Source of the DNA: Alteromonas_E sp965248545
GTDB lineage: Bacteria; Pseudomonadota; Gammaproteobacteria; Enterobacterales; Alteromonadaceae
Length of the DNA stretch: 64,000 nucleotides
NCBI GenBank assembly: GCA_965248545.1
Contig: OZ252110.1
Coordinates: 3,410,001 to 3,474,000 of the forward strand
Reading direction: 5' to 3'
Every line of letters begins with the position of its first letter. Position 1 is the first letter of the stretch. The position numbers were made by a program, and so were the translations under genes. Under the pieces are notes generated by a model that made no database searches, was not told the origin of the DNA, and saw only the letters and a program-made list of their open reading frames with translations. Of this stretch, positions 8,017 to 17,008 are shown in pieces.

Positions 8017-9162
8017 GTGAAACTTCAGCACTGCCACAACTTCCACGATTTTAAGCGCCTCGCCAAGCGTCGTTTACCTGCTCCCATTTATCACTATATT
8101 GCCGGTGGCGCTGACGACGAAGTCACCCTTAAACGCAATTCACAAGCGTTTGATGACTGCGACCTTATTCCATCGGTATTGACCGGTGTCGAAGACATTG
8201 ATCTGTCAGTCGAGGTAATGGGGCAAACGCTTGATGTACCTTTTTATTGTTCGCCGACAGCTTTACAGCGACTGTTTCACTATCAAGGTGAGCGCGCAGT
8301 GGCCAACGCAGCCGAAAAAATGGGTACGTTGTTTGGTGTTTCATCGCTCGGCACGGTCAGTCTTGAAGCAATCGCGCAGCAGGTAAATACGCCACAAGCG
8401 TATCAGTTCTATTTTCACAAAGATCGCGCGCTCAACCAAGCCATGTTAGTGCGGGCAAAGGAAGCGAAAATTCCAGTATTAATGCTCACCGTTGACTCCA
8501 TTACGGGCGGTAACCGAGAGCGTGACTTACGCAGTGGTTTTTCCATTCCATTTCGCTTAAACCTTGCAGGGTTGTTGCAGTTTGTCCTTAAGCCCGCATG
8601 GGGCCTGAATTACGTCCTACGCGAGCCGTTTAGTTTGCCCCAATTAGAAGCGCACCTGGATATGAAAGCCAGTGCGAAAACCATTGGCGGCTACTTTACT
8701 GAAATGCTCGACCCCAGCATGAATTGGGAAGACGTGGCGCAAATGGTGGCAGAGTGGGGTGGTCACTTCTGCTTGAAAGGTATCATGAGCGTCGAAGATG
8801 CCAAACGAGCCGCTGACATTGGCTGTAGCGGTATTGTGGTGTCTAACCACGGTGGGCGTCAGCTGGATGGCAGCCGTAGTTCGTTTGACCATCTCGCGGA
8901 AATTGTGGACGCCGTTGGCGATCGATTAGATGTGTTGTTTGACAGTGGCATTCAGCGTGGTACGCACGTGATCAAGGCGTTGTCACTTGGAGCAAAAGCA
9001 GTCGGTATCGGACGTGGTTACCTATTTCCACTGGCGGCAGCTGGCCAGCCAGGAGTTGAGCGTGCATTGGCGTTGATGCGCGCTGAAATTGAACGCGATA
9101 TGCGTTTGATGGGGAAACGCAGTGTCGCTGAGTTATCGCCGCAGAACCTGCGCTTTAGGTAA
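8017..9162 (+). CDS. FMN-dependent alpha-hydroxyacid oxidase/dehydrogenase (LldD family)
   Basis: A flavin enzyme of the glycolate oxidase/L-lactate dehydrogenase family that oxidises a 2-hydroxy acid. Seen: 'PIYHYIAGGADDE' at the N-terminus, 'SPTALQRLFHYQGE', 'KGIMSVEDAKRAADIG' with the FMN-binding Lys, and the active-site motif 'VVSNHGGRQLDG' with catalytic His, then 'LFDSGIQRGTHVIKAL' and 'GIGRGYLFPLA'. 381 residues, family size. The start is GTG; an upstream 6-codon ATG mini-ORF (8000-8020) stops across it. No L-lactate permease or regulator is near, so the substrate is open. Confidence 0.88.
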   Translation: MKLQHCHNFHDFKRLAKRRLPAPIYHYIAGGADDEVTLKRNSQAFDDCDLIPSVLTGVEDIDLSVEVMGQTLDVPFYCSPTALQRLFHYQGERAVANAAEKMGTLFGVSSLGTVSLEAIAQQVNTPQAYQFYFHKDRALNQAMLVRAKEAKIPVLMLTVDSITGGNRERDLRSGFSIPFRLNLAGLLQFVLKPAWGLNYVLREPFSLPQLEAHLDMKASAKTIGGYFTEMLDPSMNWEDVAQMVAEWGGHFCLKGIMSVEDAKRAADIGCSGIVVSNHGGRQLDGSRSSFDHLAEIVDAVGDRLDVLFDSGIQRGTHVIKALSLGAKAVGIGRGYLFPLAAAGQPGVERALALMRAEIERDMRLMGKRSVAELSPQNLRFR

Positions 9163-9192
9163 TCTATCTATCAGCTTTAAATAAGTGGTATT

Positions 9193-9231
9193 TTAGGGGG
9201 GCTTAAGCCAATTGATAGCGTAAGCCCCTAA
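9193..9231. terminator. hairpin between convergent genes
   Basis: TTAGGGGGGCTTA (9193-9205) pairs with TAAGCCCCTAA (9221-9231) except for extra Gs, between the convergent LldD-family and large lipoprotein genes. It probably serves both strands, although neither side has a long T-run. Confidence 0.5.
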
Positions 9232-9236
9232 GATAA

Positions 9237-12200
9237 TCAATTGTCCTTTGTGAGATTAAACGAATAGTTCCAAAAGCACTCGGGAAGCCCGGGTGAGACT
9301 AGTGGCATATATGTTAAATCACCTGAGAACGTTGTTGGCGTAGCTGAACCATTAATAATCCTGTACCGGCGGTCAAACTCAGCGGGTAGCCGATAATCCG
9401 TTACATCTAAACCAGGGCCAGCATTGGGGCTGTACAATCCCGACTCCTGAGTGAAATCAATCCCGCCTCCTAGTTCTAATACACGGTATAGATTGTTTAG
9501 GAGATTACCATCTTCAGAGCGATTAAATAGCACGATCATCATTTGTGCGCTATCAGCTTCAGGAGAGGTGTCGCATGTAGAACTGGCCGGTAGTGGATTA
9601 AGTCCACCTACATAGGTTCCTTGAAGGGGATCAATGCGTAGCGCCATGTCGTATTCCTTTAGTCCAGCATCTGTAACAATACGAATTCTACCAATTTGCA
9701 ATCCAGTCTCATCATCTCCATTGTGATAATCCATGTAGTACTCAACGCTTTCTCCTGGCAATAAAACTTTCGGAAAATTAAGTGGGTACGCTGGCGTTAA
9801 GTTGGGGGTGTAATAAAAACGGAACCCGTCAGTAAGCGTCGTCACCCCCTCTAGTGTAATCGGACTAGCACCTTGGTTGGTTAGGCGTATCAATTGAGTG
9901 CTCAAACCCGAAAAGAATTGCTCGTAATTAATGTCGATAATCGAACTTTGATCGAACCAAAGAAGTGGTAGGCCAGTCTCTTCGTCAACCCCAGTGTTAG
10001 TTTCGACTAACAGAGAATCTTGTGTCGCTATCGGAATTTCTAACTCAGTGTATGTACGTTGACTGAAGTAGTATGCACTTTCCTCACTGATATTCCCTGA
10101 AATAATCAATCTAGCGCTTGCTGATGAGTTCTGTGTCGGGTCAAAACGCAAAACAACGTCGCCTTTATTATTCGACATAGACTCATCTAAAACATTGAGT
10201 GGTCCTATTTGACTAGGATAGCTAACAACAGACAAACCGTTATTGTCCAGAATTCGTACATCATTTAGCTCAGCTGTTTTAAAGCCATAATTTTCGAGTG
10301 CAATAGTGATGTTTTGTGGATCATTACCTTCAACGTCAATTTCGATTGGTGTAACCGCAACTAGACGGTTTTGGCTGTAATTGTATTTATCCTCGGCCAA
10401 TTGTCCTTCCAACAGCAAAAACGGTTGCGCCTGCTTAAGCTGAACGTGGAAAGTGTACATTCTCGAGTTACCGTCGCCCTCGTCGAACGTCTCTACTGTG
10501 CCGATATATTCGCCAAACTCAGCATATTCAACAGTAAAAACTAATTGCCCTTCATCATTTACATCGGAACTTGTAAAAACAAGTCTGTTGTCAAAGTCAT
10601 CATAAAACCACGTTTCAACATTACCACTAGAACAGTTAACAACTTCGTTAGTAACTACGTTTTTACAGGATACAACGAAATCAACAAGAAAGGGGGGCTC
10701 TCCACTCACCACGTAGCCCTCGCAATCAGCGTTATCATCGTCATTTGCGTCTTCGTCAAAGATACATGCGCCTTGGTAAGACGACTGAATCGAAGTACTG
10801 TATCGGGATAGATCTTGTTCCGTACTGTATTGAAGCGAGCCGAAAGGAGCCCCCTCATAGATATCCCTAGGTAGGAATTCGACTTCTTTATTATGTGCGT
10901 TGGTAATAGGGAAGAATTGCACAGACTTACCCAAAGCCTGCTCTGCAGCAATTGATGTTGCATCAATGACAATGACAGCGGCCTCATAGTAAACAATTAA
11001 TCGCCGTAATAGTTTACTTATTCGCTTTAGTTCTTTTACGGTTGCATCTTTCAAACATCCCTGAAGAGAACTACTGAGATTGTTGCTGAGTAGAATAGTT
11101 GCCTCTAGCGCTGCACCTTGATAATCCCCAGCGATCAGATAGCTCCTCACTTCATTTGAACCGGCAATAGACTGCGCTAAATTTTGTGCTTCAGATGAGG
11201 TAATGTCCCAATTTAAGCAACCTGTACCAGGAGCGTCAGGTAGTATCTTGCCAATAATGGGTAACGCGAAATCGAATAAAAATGTATATCCGGTGGAGAG
11301 CGCATATGCAGCCGCAGCCTTTCCTGAAGTGGGGGCATTACTCAAATCGCCTGCTGCGAACCCAAAAACATAAGCACCGTAAAAATCACCAGCTGGTCCA
11401 GTTTGACTGAAAGGTGCGCTAGCCGAAAAAGTGATGGGTTCACCTAACGTTGAGGCGCCACTGGCAGCTATTTGAGTTGAGCGATTGTCTATGCTCACAT
11501 TGCCCGAACCATAGGGGTCATTGGTCATGAGCGTGACCAGCCATTTCTTCTTGTAATTGTTTTCAATGTTGATCGAAAATCCATTCGATAGCTCGGTCAA
11601 TTCAAGGGTTGTACGAAAGTCTTCAGCTCGATATGTTGGCTCAATACCTACAGAAAATTGGGGGGCGTCCCCTATGTAAAACCCTTCGAGTGATAAACCA
11701 CCACCGGTTGCGCTTAATAGGTTCTCTTGCGGTATTGCACGATTTTTTGCTGGTTGCGAATTTATCGCGGTAAAAACGGCGTCGATCAGTTGGGCGAACT
11801 GTTGTTCAAAGATACTATTTTCTGTGGACCAGTCTGCATTGTTTTCTATCACATCAGCCATTTCTTGAACTTCGTCTAACATGGCAAACTGCGATGAGAA
11901 TCTAGTAGGTTGGTCTGCCATCAAAACATTGATTTCGGGAATTAAATCAAGTAACGCCTCTACCGTTGTAAGTCCATTGAGCTGTATACCTTCAGCTTCG
12001 ATATCTCTAATTATACTCATGAGCACTACGTTTTCTTCCGCATCATAGGCAGAGACAAGTACCGGTTGGTCAATAGTCGGTACGACAGCTTGAGAGTTTT
12101 CATCGACAAATATGTCACCAAGGATACCTGAGGTGATTTCAACGATTTGAGATTGAGTTTGGCCTCCAAGAACAACATCTACAGTAACCTGTTCTATAGG

Positions 12201-12590
12201 GATGACAGTAATGGTCACAGAATCACTAGCCGTTGCATTGTCATCGTCAGTTACTTGCACTTGAAAGGTTAATTCAGTTTCAGTCTGGATATCGGGGGGA
12301 GTAACATCCAGCGTTAGCAATGATGGGTCTGAGAGAGTTGATACAGGCCCAGATAATTGACTCCATTGAACGGTTTGAATCGAACCATCACTGTCGCTCG
12401 CTACGGCAGTCAGAGTAATTGTCTGATCTTCATTGATCGTGACATCGTCACCTGCCGAGACTGATGGCGCTGCATTTGCAGGTGCTGAAGGCGGAGTGGG
12501 CGTTGGATTCGCAGAATCAGAGCCTCCACCACCACATCCCAAAAGAACAAAAGAAAAGCCGATGTAGCACAGCCAAAGTGAAGACTTCAT
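9237..12590 (-). CDS. large secreted lipoprotein with a PKD/cadherin-like N-terminal domain
   Basis: A 1117-residue protein starting with a signal sequence and lipobox 'FVLLGC' followed by a Gly/Ser/Pro linker, so it is lipid-anchored and presumably exposed. Residues about 38-135 form an Ig-like (PKD/REJ-type) domain: 'AGDDVTINEDQTITLTA', 'WSQLSGP', 'VQVTDDDNATASDSVTITV'. The remaining 950 or so residues have no domain I recognise; around residues 610-625 is a calcium-loop-like 'DEDANDDDNADCEG', and the C-terminal third is rich in beta-type sequence. Start ATG with TAAGGAA upstream. It is a single gene, with no secretion partner next to it. Confidence 0.7.
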   Translation of the reverse strand: MKSSLWLCYIGFSFVLLGCGGGGSDSANPTPTPPSAPANAAPSVSAGDDVTINEDQTITLTAVASDSDGSIQTVQWSQLSGPVSTLSDPSLLTLDVTPPDIQTETELTFQVQVTDDDNATASDSVTITVIPIEQVTVDVVLGGQTQSQIVEITSGILGDIFVDENSQAVVPTIDQPVLVSAYDAEENVVLMSIIRDIEAEGIQLNGLTTVEALLDLIPEINVLMADQPTRFSSQFAMLDEVQEMADVIENNADWSTENSIFEQQFAQLIDAVFTAINSQPAKNRAIPQENLLSATGGGLSLEGFYIGDAPQFSVGIEPTYRAEDFRTTLELTELSNGFSINIENNYKKKWLVTLMTNDPYGSGNVSIDNRSTQIAASGASTLGEPITFSASAPFSQTGPAGDFYGAYVFGFAAGDLSNAPTSGKAAAAYALSTGYTFLFDFALPIIGKILPDAPGTGCLNWDITSSEAQNLAQSIAGSNEVRSYLIAGDYQGAALEATILLSNNLSSSLQGCLKDATVKELKRISKLLRRLIVYYEAAVIVIDATSIAAEQALGKSVQFFPITNAHNKEVEFLPRDIYEGAPFGSLQYSTEQDLSRYSTSIQSSYQGACIFDEDANDDDNADCEGYVVSGEPPFLVDFVVSCKNVVTNEVVNCSSGNVETWFYDDFDNRLVFTSSDVNDEGQLVFTVEYAEFGEYIGTVETFDEGDGNSRMYTFHVQLKQAQPFLLLEGQLAEDKYNYSQNRLVAVTPIEIDVEGNDPQNITIALENYGFKTAELNDVRILDNNGLSVVSYPSQIGPLNVLDESMSNNKGDVVLRFDPTQNSSASARLIISGNISEESAYYFSQRTYTELEIPIATQDSLLVETNTGVDEETGLPLLWFDQSSIIDINYEQFFSGLSTQLIRLTNQGASPITLEGVTTLTDGFRFYYTPNLTPAYPLNFPKVLLPGESVEYYMDYHNGDDETGLQIGRIRIVTDAGLKEYDMALRIDPLQGTYVGGLNPLPASSTCDTSPEADSAQMMIVLFNRSEDGNLLNNLYRVLELGGGIDFTQESGLYSPNAGPGLDVTDYRLPAEFDRRYRIINGSATPTTFSGDLTYMPLVSPGLPECFWNYSFNLTKDN

Positions 12591-12772
12591 TGATTATTCC
12601 TTAGATAGCCAGCGTATAAACACATACAGAACAAAAGTTAAAATAGACCATATCTAATATTTTGCATTATTCACTTCGGTTTTTTGAAACATGCATTGGC
12701 CGGTTACGTATCACGAGTGTTTTGGTATATGAATGTATGAGCCTGCGTAATATCTAGGGTGTAAGGGGTACT

Positions 12773-13159
12773 CTAAAAGTTGATGTGCCTAACGAGCTCA
12801 AAGTCAGCGCAGGGGGTTCCTTGGTGAAAGCGTATTTGCCAATTTGTGTTTGTTAATACCCAAATTGAACTGCGCTTTGCGTGGTCTCTGATATTGCCAT
12901 CAGCGTCAATAATCGCAGACTCATAGGTTAACAACTGGGCATCATGTGCGATTGGCGAGCACACAAAGTTTTGTGCATGGACAGTGTCACTAGAAGGGTC
13001 TTCTTGTTTCATCATGTCGACGATAGAGTCAATGTTATATTCTGTCCCAGAGCGGCCGATTTCGCGAAAGTCAGGGTGCAAGAGCCTCTGGATCTCAGAC
13101 TCACTCTGCCGCGTCTCGTGTCGATGTAGCAAGGTTTCTTGATGAATGAGTATATCCAT
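12773..13159 (-). CDS. DUF4440/NTF2-like small protein
   Basis: A 128-residue soluble protein of the SnoaL/NTF2 fold type: 'LHRHETRQSESEIQRLLHPDFREIGRSG' (read in two halves here) and 'SSIWVLTNTNWQIRFHQGTP' match the DUF4440 pattern of a helical N-part and a Trp-rich terminal beta strand. No catalytic residues can be assigned. It follows the small membrane protein gene after 6 bases and is probably in its transcript. Confidence 0.7.
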   Translation of the reverse strand: MDILIHQETLLHRHETRQSESEIQRLLHPDFREIGRSGTEYNIDSIVDMMKQEDPSSDTVHAQNFVCSPIAHDAQLLTYESAIIDADGNIRDHAKRSSIWVLTNTNWQIRFHQGTPCADFELVRHINF

Positions 13160-13165
13160 ATCGTG

Positions 13166-13408
13166 TTATTTATCCGTGCGTTCTTGCTGGGGTAAATCTT
13201 CGCAGATCCCACAATGAATATGCATTTTGTAGTTGTAGGCCCGTCGCAACGCGAATATGGCGATACTGATCAACGCCCAAAGCACACCAAATTCGATGGA
13301 ATACTCAAGGCTACGACCGCGAATAAACTGTAATCCACCCAGCAACGCGCATACAAAGGGAAATGCGATGCTGTACTGTATCGCCCATTTTTTTAGAGGC
13401 ATGCTCAA
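13166..13408 (-). CDS. small inner-membrane protein
   Basis: An 80-residue protein with two membrane segments (about residues 9-28 and 37-55) and a cytoplasmic-looking tail containing 'HIHCGICEDLPQQE'. I do not recognise the family. It sits 18 bases after the P-loop kinase gene and 6 before the DUF4440 gene, all on the minus strand. Confidence 0.55.
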   Translation of the reverse strand: MSMPLKKWAIQYSIAFPFVCALLGGLQFIRGRSLEYSIEFGVLWALISIAIFALRRAYNYKMHIHCGICEDLPQQERTDK

Positions 13409-13426
13409 ATCCAGTGCTCCCTTGTT

Positions 13427-13945
13427 TCAGTGTTGTCGCATAAATGAGTTCATTTCTTTTACGCTGTTGATGATTATCAATTGTTTGTCGTCGGCCATTT
13501 TCTGCAAGCGATTAACAAACGCATCATTCCAAAATTGGGGGCATAATCGCAAGGTTTTATAGCTCGCAATTGTGCCTTTCAATACGGAACTACCCTCTGG
13601 CCAGCCCTCAGGTTTTGCAAATAGACTCTTTAGAAAGCGCTTAGTGACGAACCAGTAGCTACTGGAATAGGGAAGATCGATGTAAATCAGAGTGTCAGCG
13701 GCAGCCAAGCGTTTAGCAAAGGCTTCGCGGTGTCCCATACCATCAATGATCCATTGGTCATTATTTAGAATTGAATCGTGTAAACGATCAAACTCAACGC
13801 GATCAACACGTTCGCCATTGGTTTTGAACTCAATGAGATCAAGCGGGTGTAAGGGCAGACCTTGTGAAGACGCCAAAGCTTTGGCTAGGGTTGATTTACC
13901 ACCTCCGGGTTTACCGAAGATGGCTACTTTATTCATCTTTGCCAT
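13427..13945 (-). CDS. P-loop nucleotide kinase-like protein (FlaR/adenylate kinase-like)
   Basis: A 172-residue small kinase: Walker A 'GKPGGGKSTLA' near residues 11-21, 'HPLDLIEFK' as the substrate-side acidic segment, 'WIIDGMGHREAF' and 'DTLIYIDLPYS' as the Walker B-like strand. Such proteins are often annotated as DNA topology modulation protein FlaR or AAA-family ATPase, and the substrate is unknown. ATG at 13945 or the third-codon ATG are both possible. Confidence 0.75.
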   Translation of the reverse strand: MAKMNKVAIFGKPGGGKSTLAKALASSQGLPLHPLDLIEFKTNGERVDRVEFDRLHDSILNNDQWIIDGMGHREAFAKRLAAADTLIYIDLPYSSSYWFVTKRFLKSLFAKPEGWPEGSSVLKGTIASYKTLRLCPQFWNDAFVNRLQKMADDKQLIIINSVKEMNSFMRQH

Positions 13946-13956
13946 CAGTGTTGTGT

Positions 13957-14508
13957 CTACCTTGCATCTTGATTGTCGCTTTCTTTGTTAAATTCGACTT
14001 CGGCATTATCGATTACTGTAATGAAATCGTCGGTCGCGGCTAATTGCAAATGAATGGAAAAGACAATCGCATCGCCTTCAGTAGGGGCTTCATTAAACCC
14101 TGTGCCAACTGAAAAACTGTGCTTACCTTCGCTATTTGGGCCTAGCTCTTGCTGAATGGTCGCGAAATTCTGTATCCCTTCTTCGGAAACGCGAAAGGTG
14201 TACTGAGTGTAGTCTTTGGCTGCAGAGAAAAAGCCCGCTTCCTCTCTGAGCGTCGCTTGCTCTTCCAATACGAGTGGAAAATCAAAATTGCGAAAACCAG
14301 AGGGCGTTTCCATCATTAAGGCCAAACGCGTTTGGTCTAAATTGAGTGTATACGGCGCAGATAAATCGACTTTGGCCTTTATCTCCGCGGCGTTCAACGC
14401 CCGAAAACTGTCTTCATCGAAACTGCTAAACTTGAGCATAGTGGCGATTGGTATATTCGCACAGGCAGTCAAACACAGGGCTAAAGAGATGAGTAGGATT
14501 TTGCGCAT
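13957..14508 (-). CDS. putative lipoprotein
   Basis: 183 residues with a signal sequence and lipobox 'LCLTACAN' (Cys near 16). The mature protein is beta-rich and acidic, with a duplicated flavour of 'YTLNLDQTRLALMMETPSGF' and 'YTQYTFRVSEEGIQNF'. No family recognised. It lies 11 bases before the kinase-like gene and 39 bases after the small membrane protein gene. Confidence 0.6.
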   Translation of the reverse strand: MRKILLISLALCLTACANIPIATMLKFSSFDEDSFRALNAAEIKAKVDLSAPYTLNLDQTRLALMMETPSGFRNFDFPLVLEEQATLREEAGFFSAAKDYTQYTFRVSEEGIQNFATIQQELGPNSEGKHSFSVGTGFNEAPTEGDAIVFSIHLQLAATDDFITVIDNAEVEFNKESDNQDAR

Positions 14509-14547
14509 GTGACGTCCTTGATAAAGAAATACAAAAGGTTAGACGCG

Positions 14548-14841
14548 TTAATCTTCTTTAGTTTCAACTTCAAACTCAAAACCGCCGATAAATTGTACTA
14601 AAACGTTATACACAAGGCATCCTGCAGCGACAAACAGATAGCCGAAGATTAAATACATGATTGGGAAGGCAAAAAAGAGTCCAGATGGAAACTCAACAGG
14701 GTTACCCTGCGCATCTGTTGAGGGCAGAACGCTCATCATCCACCACATCGGGATAAAGAATGGTAATGAGCTTACCGCGCTTAAAATACCAAAAACTTTA
14801 CCATTCTGATGGGGTGACAGACGTTTGATTTGTTTTTTCAT
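14548..14841 (-). CDS. small two-TM membrane protein
   Basis: 97 residues, basic N-terminus (MKKQIKRLSPHQNGK) and two hydrophobic segments (about 15-38 and 52-82) ending in an acidic tail. The layout resembles DUF3566-like small membrane proteins but I would not assign a family. It starts 29 bases downstream of the helicase gene in the same direction. Confidence 0.55.
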   Translation of the reverse strand: MKKQIKRLSPHQNGKVFGILSAVSSLPFFIPMWWMMSVLPSTDAQGNPVEFPSGLFFAFPIMYLIFGYLFVAAGCLVYNVLVQFIGGFEFEVETKED

Positions 14842-14870
14842 TGTTCATCCTTGAGCATTTTTGGGTGGGG

Positions 14871-16193
14871 TTAGTCCGTTGTTGGTTTTGGTTTGCGCCG
14901 CATTGGCATATCACCCACTTCAGTGCCGACAAGCGTTTTAACGCGATTTTTCGACTTTGGTTTCGGTGCCGCTTTAGCGTTCACCGCTTTATTGGTTTTC
15001 TTGGTCTGGGGCTTCTTCGGCGCAGCTTTCTTAGGCTGGTCATAGCCTTTAAACTGCGCTTCTAAGCCTTCGATCGTGGCCATTTCGAGTTGATAGTCTA
15101 ATAGTGCTCGAATGGCACAGAAACTACGCCAATCCCTAGGGCCCACAAATGAAAGCGCAGCGCCAGATTTTTCCGCGCGGCCGGTGCGGCCAATACGGTG
15201 AATGTATTCTTCTGCTTGTTTGGGCAAGTCGTAATTGATCACTAGATCGACATTGGGAATATCCAACCCGCGTGACGCCACGTCGGTGCAAATCAACAGA
15301 GAGTGTTGTCCTCGCGTAAAGGCATTCATCACATTAGAGCGTTGGTTTTGCGCCAGTTCAGCATGCAGTGCAATACTGTCAAAACCGCTTTTGTTAAGCC
15401 GTTCCGCCAGTTTTTCAGTGTCTTCGCGGGTGGCGACAAATACTAGCGCTTGATTGTGCTCGTGTTGTTCTAACGCCTTTTGTAACAACTGCTGTTTGTG
15501 TTCAATGTGATCGGCGAATACGTATTGTTGTGCAATCTGTGCGTGTTGCTCGGTGGCACTGCCCACTACAATTCTGGCAGGGTTGTTGAGTAATTGTTTG
15601 GCAAGTTTATCGATATCGATTTTGTCGATGGTTGCCGAAAACATCATAGTTTGCCGTTTGCGGTGGTCGGCGAATGTGTCGATCATCAATAACTGCTCTT
15701 TGAAACCCAGATCTAACATCCGGTCAGCTTCATCGAGGATAAGTAGCTCTAGGCCATTGATGAAAAACGACCCGCTGCTGAGGTGATCGGCAATGCGACC
15801 AGCTGTACCGACAATGATGTCTGGATTGCGACGCAATAGCTTAATTTGATCATTGTAGTTTTCACCGCCCACAATTAATTGCGTTTGCAATCGCATGCCT
15901 TTGGTCAGCGCTTTTGCTTCGGCAAATACTTGTTTCGCTAACTCTCGGGTTGGGGCCAAAATCAGTACGCGGGGATCTTGTTTGCTCAAGGCTTTTTGAT
16001 TGAGCAAGCGATGCACTGTTGGGACGAGAAACGCCAGTGTCTTGCCTGACCCAGTTTTTGAAGACGCAACGATGTCATTACCCTTGAGTGCGGGCGCAAC
16101 TACCTTGGCTTGAATGTCTGTCATGGATTCAAAGGGTTTATCTGCTAAAACCTTTTGTAACCGGTGATCCAGTGGTAGTTCAGAAAATAACAA
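14871..16193 (-). CDS. DEAD-box ATP-dependent RNA helicase, RhlE-like
   Basis: RNA unwinding in ribosome assembly or mRNA turnover. All core motifs are visible: Q motif 'MTDIQ', motif I 'SKTGSGKT' (Ser-Lys instead of the usual Ala-Gln), 'PTRELAKQ', 'DEAD', 'SAT', and motif VI 'HRIGRTGR'. The C-terminal 70 residues are a basic Lys/Ala/Pro-rich tail for RNA binding. The start is a TTG with a strong GAGGAG six bases upstream; no in-frame ATG precedes the Q motif. 440 residues, typical of RhlE. Confidence 0.9.
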   Translation of the reverse strand: MLFSELPLDHRLQKVLADKPFESMTDIQAKVVAPALKGNDIVASSKTGSGKTLAFLVPTVHRLLNQKALSKQDPRVLILAPTRELAKQVFAEAKALTKGMRLQTQLIVGGENYNDQIKLLRRNPDIIVGTAGRIADHLSSGSFFINGLELLILDEADRMLDLGFKEQLLMIDTFADHRKRQTMMFSATIDKIDIDKLAKQLLNNPARIVVGSATEQHAQIAQQYVFADHIEHKQQLLQKALEQHEHNQALVFVATREDTEKLAERLNKSGFDSIALHAELAQNQRSNVMNAFTRGQHSLLICTDVASRGLDIPNVDLVINYDLPKQAEEYIHRIGRTGRAEKSGAALSFVGPRDWRSFCAIRALLDYQLEMATIEGLEAQFKGYDQPKKAAPKKPQTKKTNKAVNAKAAPKPKSKNRVKTLVGTEVGDMPMRRKPKPTTD

Positions 16194-16291
16194 TGCGCGC
16201 TCCTCTTGATAATCGAGGACATATTATCGCTGATGCGCGCTGAAAAGCACAGCGCATCCACAGGTAATTTCGCGTTGGGGTAAAAAAGGGC

Positions 16292-16317
16292 AAAGGCCCG
16301 CCACTACTCGGGCCTTT
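16292..16317 (-). terminator. Rho-independent terminator of scoAB
   Basis: AAAGGCCCG (16292-16300) and CGGGCCTTT (16309-16317) are perfect 9-base arms around an 8-base loop, 23 bases past the scoB stop. Read on the minus strand it is followed by GCCC and a run of six T. Confidence 0.8.
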
Positions 16318-16339
16318 TGAGCATCGCCAGAAGGCGTGC

Positions 16340-16996
16340 TTAAAGCTGCATTTCAGGTACGTGATCAGGAACGATCAGTTTTCCGGCTGTTTTTGCTTGG
16401 ATCTCTTCAATGCTGACACCCGGTGCGCGCTCTGTCAGATGGAAAGCACCATCGGCAACACTCAGAACGGCCAAGTCAGTGATAATACGCGTGATACAGT
16501 TAACCCCGGTCAGCGGTAACGTACAGTCGGCCAGTAGTTTGGAATTGCCGTGTTTGTCGGCATGGGTCATGGTAACAATGATGTTTTTCGCACCAGCCAC
16601 CAAGTCCATAGCGCCGCCCATACCTTTGACCAGTTTGTTAGGGATCATCCACGACGCAATATTGCCGTGCACATCAACTTCAAATGCACCCAGTACAGTG
16701 AAGTCGACATGCCCACCACGGATCATGGCGAAACTCTCAGCAGAACTGAAGATTGATGCGCCAGTGATGGCGGTAACCGTTTCTTTACCGGCATTGATCA
16801 TGTCGGCATCGATTTCGTCTTCAGTCGGGTAAGGGCCCATGCCCAATAAACCGTTTTCTGATTGCAACATAACCGCGATGTCTTCTGGGACATAGTTAGC
16901 CGCTAGGGTGGGGATCCCAATGCCTAGATTAACGTAGTCGCCGTCTTTGAATTCTTTTGCGACGCGCATTGCGATTTGATCTCGAGTAAGTGCCAT
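16340..16996 (-). CDS. scoB: 3-oxoacid CoA-transferase subunit B
   Basis: Beta subunit of succinyl-CoA (or acetyl-CoA):acetoacetate CoA-transferase, which activates acetoacetate for catabolism. The catalytic glutamate lies in 'QSENGLLGMGP' (near residue 45), a strong family signature; also seen 'GIGIPTLAANYVP', 'GGHVDFTVLGAFEVD' and 'KGMGGAMDLV'. 218 residues, usual size. It follows scoA after 12 bases with AGGAGGC in front of its ATG, so the two form an operon ended by the hairpin just downstream. Confidence 0.94.
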   Translation of the reverse strand: MALTRDQIAMRVAKEFKDGDYVNLGIGIPTLAANYVPEDIAVMLQSENGLLGMGPYPTEDEIDADMINAGKETVTAITGASIFSSAESFAMIRGGHVDFTVLGAFEVDVHGNIASWMIPNKLVKGMGGAMDLVAGAKNIIVTMTHADKHGNSKLLADCTLPLTGVNCITRIITDLAVLSVADGAFHLTERAPGVSIEEIQAKTAGKLIVPDHVPEMQL

Positions 16997-17008
16997 TGTG
17001 CTTGCCTC

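Noticed and set aside
10545..10811. 88-residue plus-strand frame within the large lipoprotein gene
   Set aside because: Antisense shadow with no supporting start signal.
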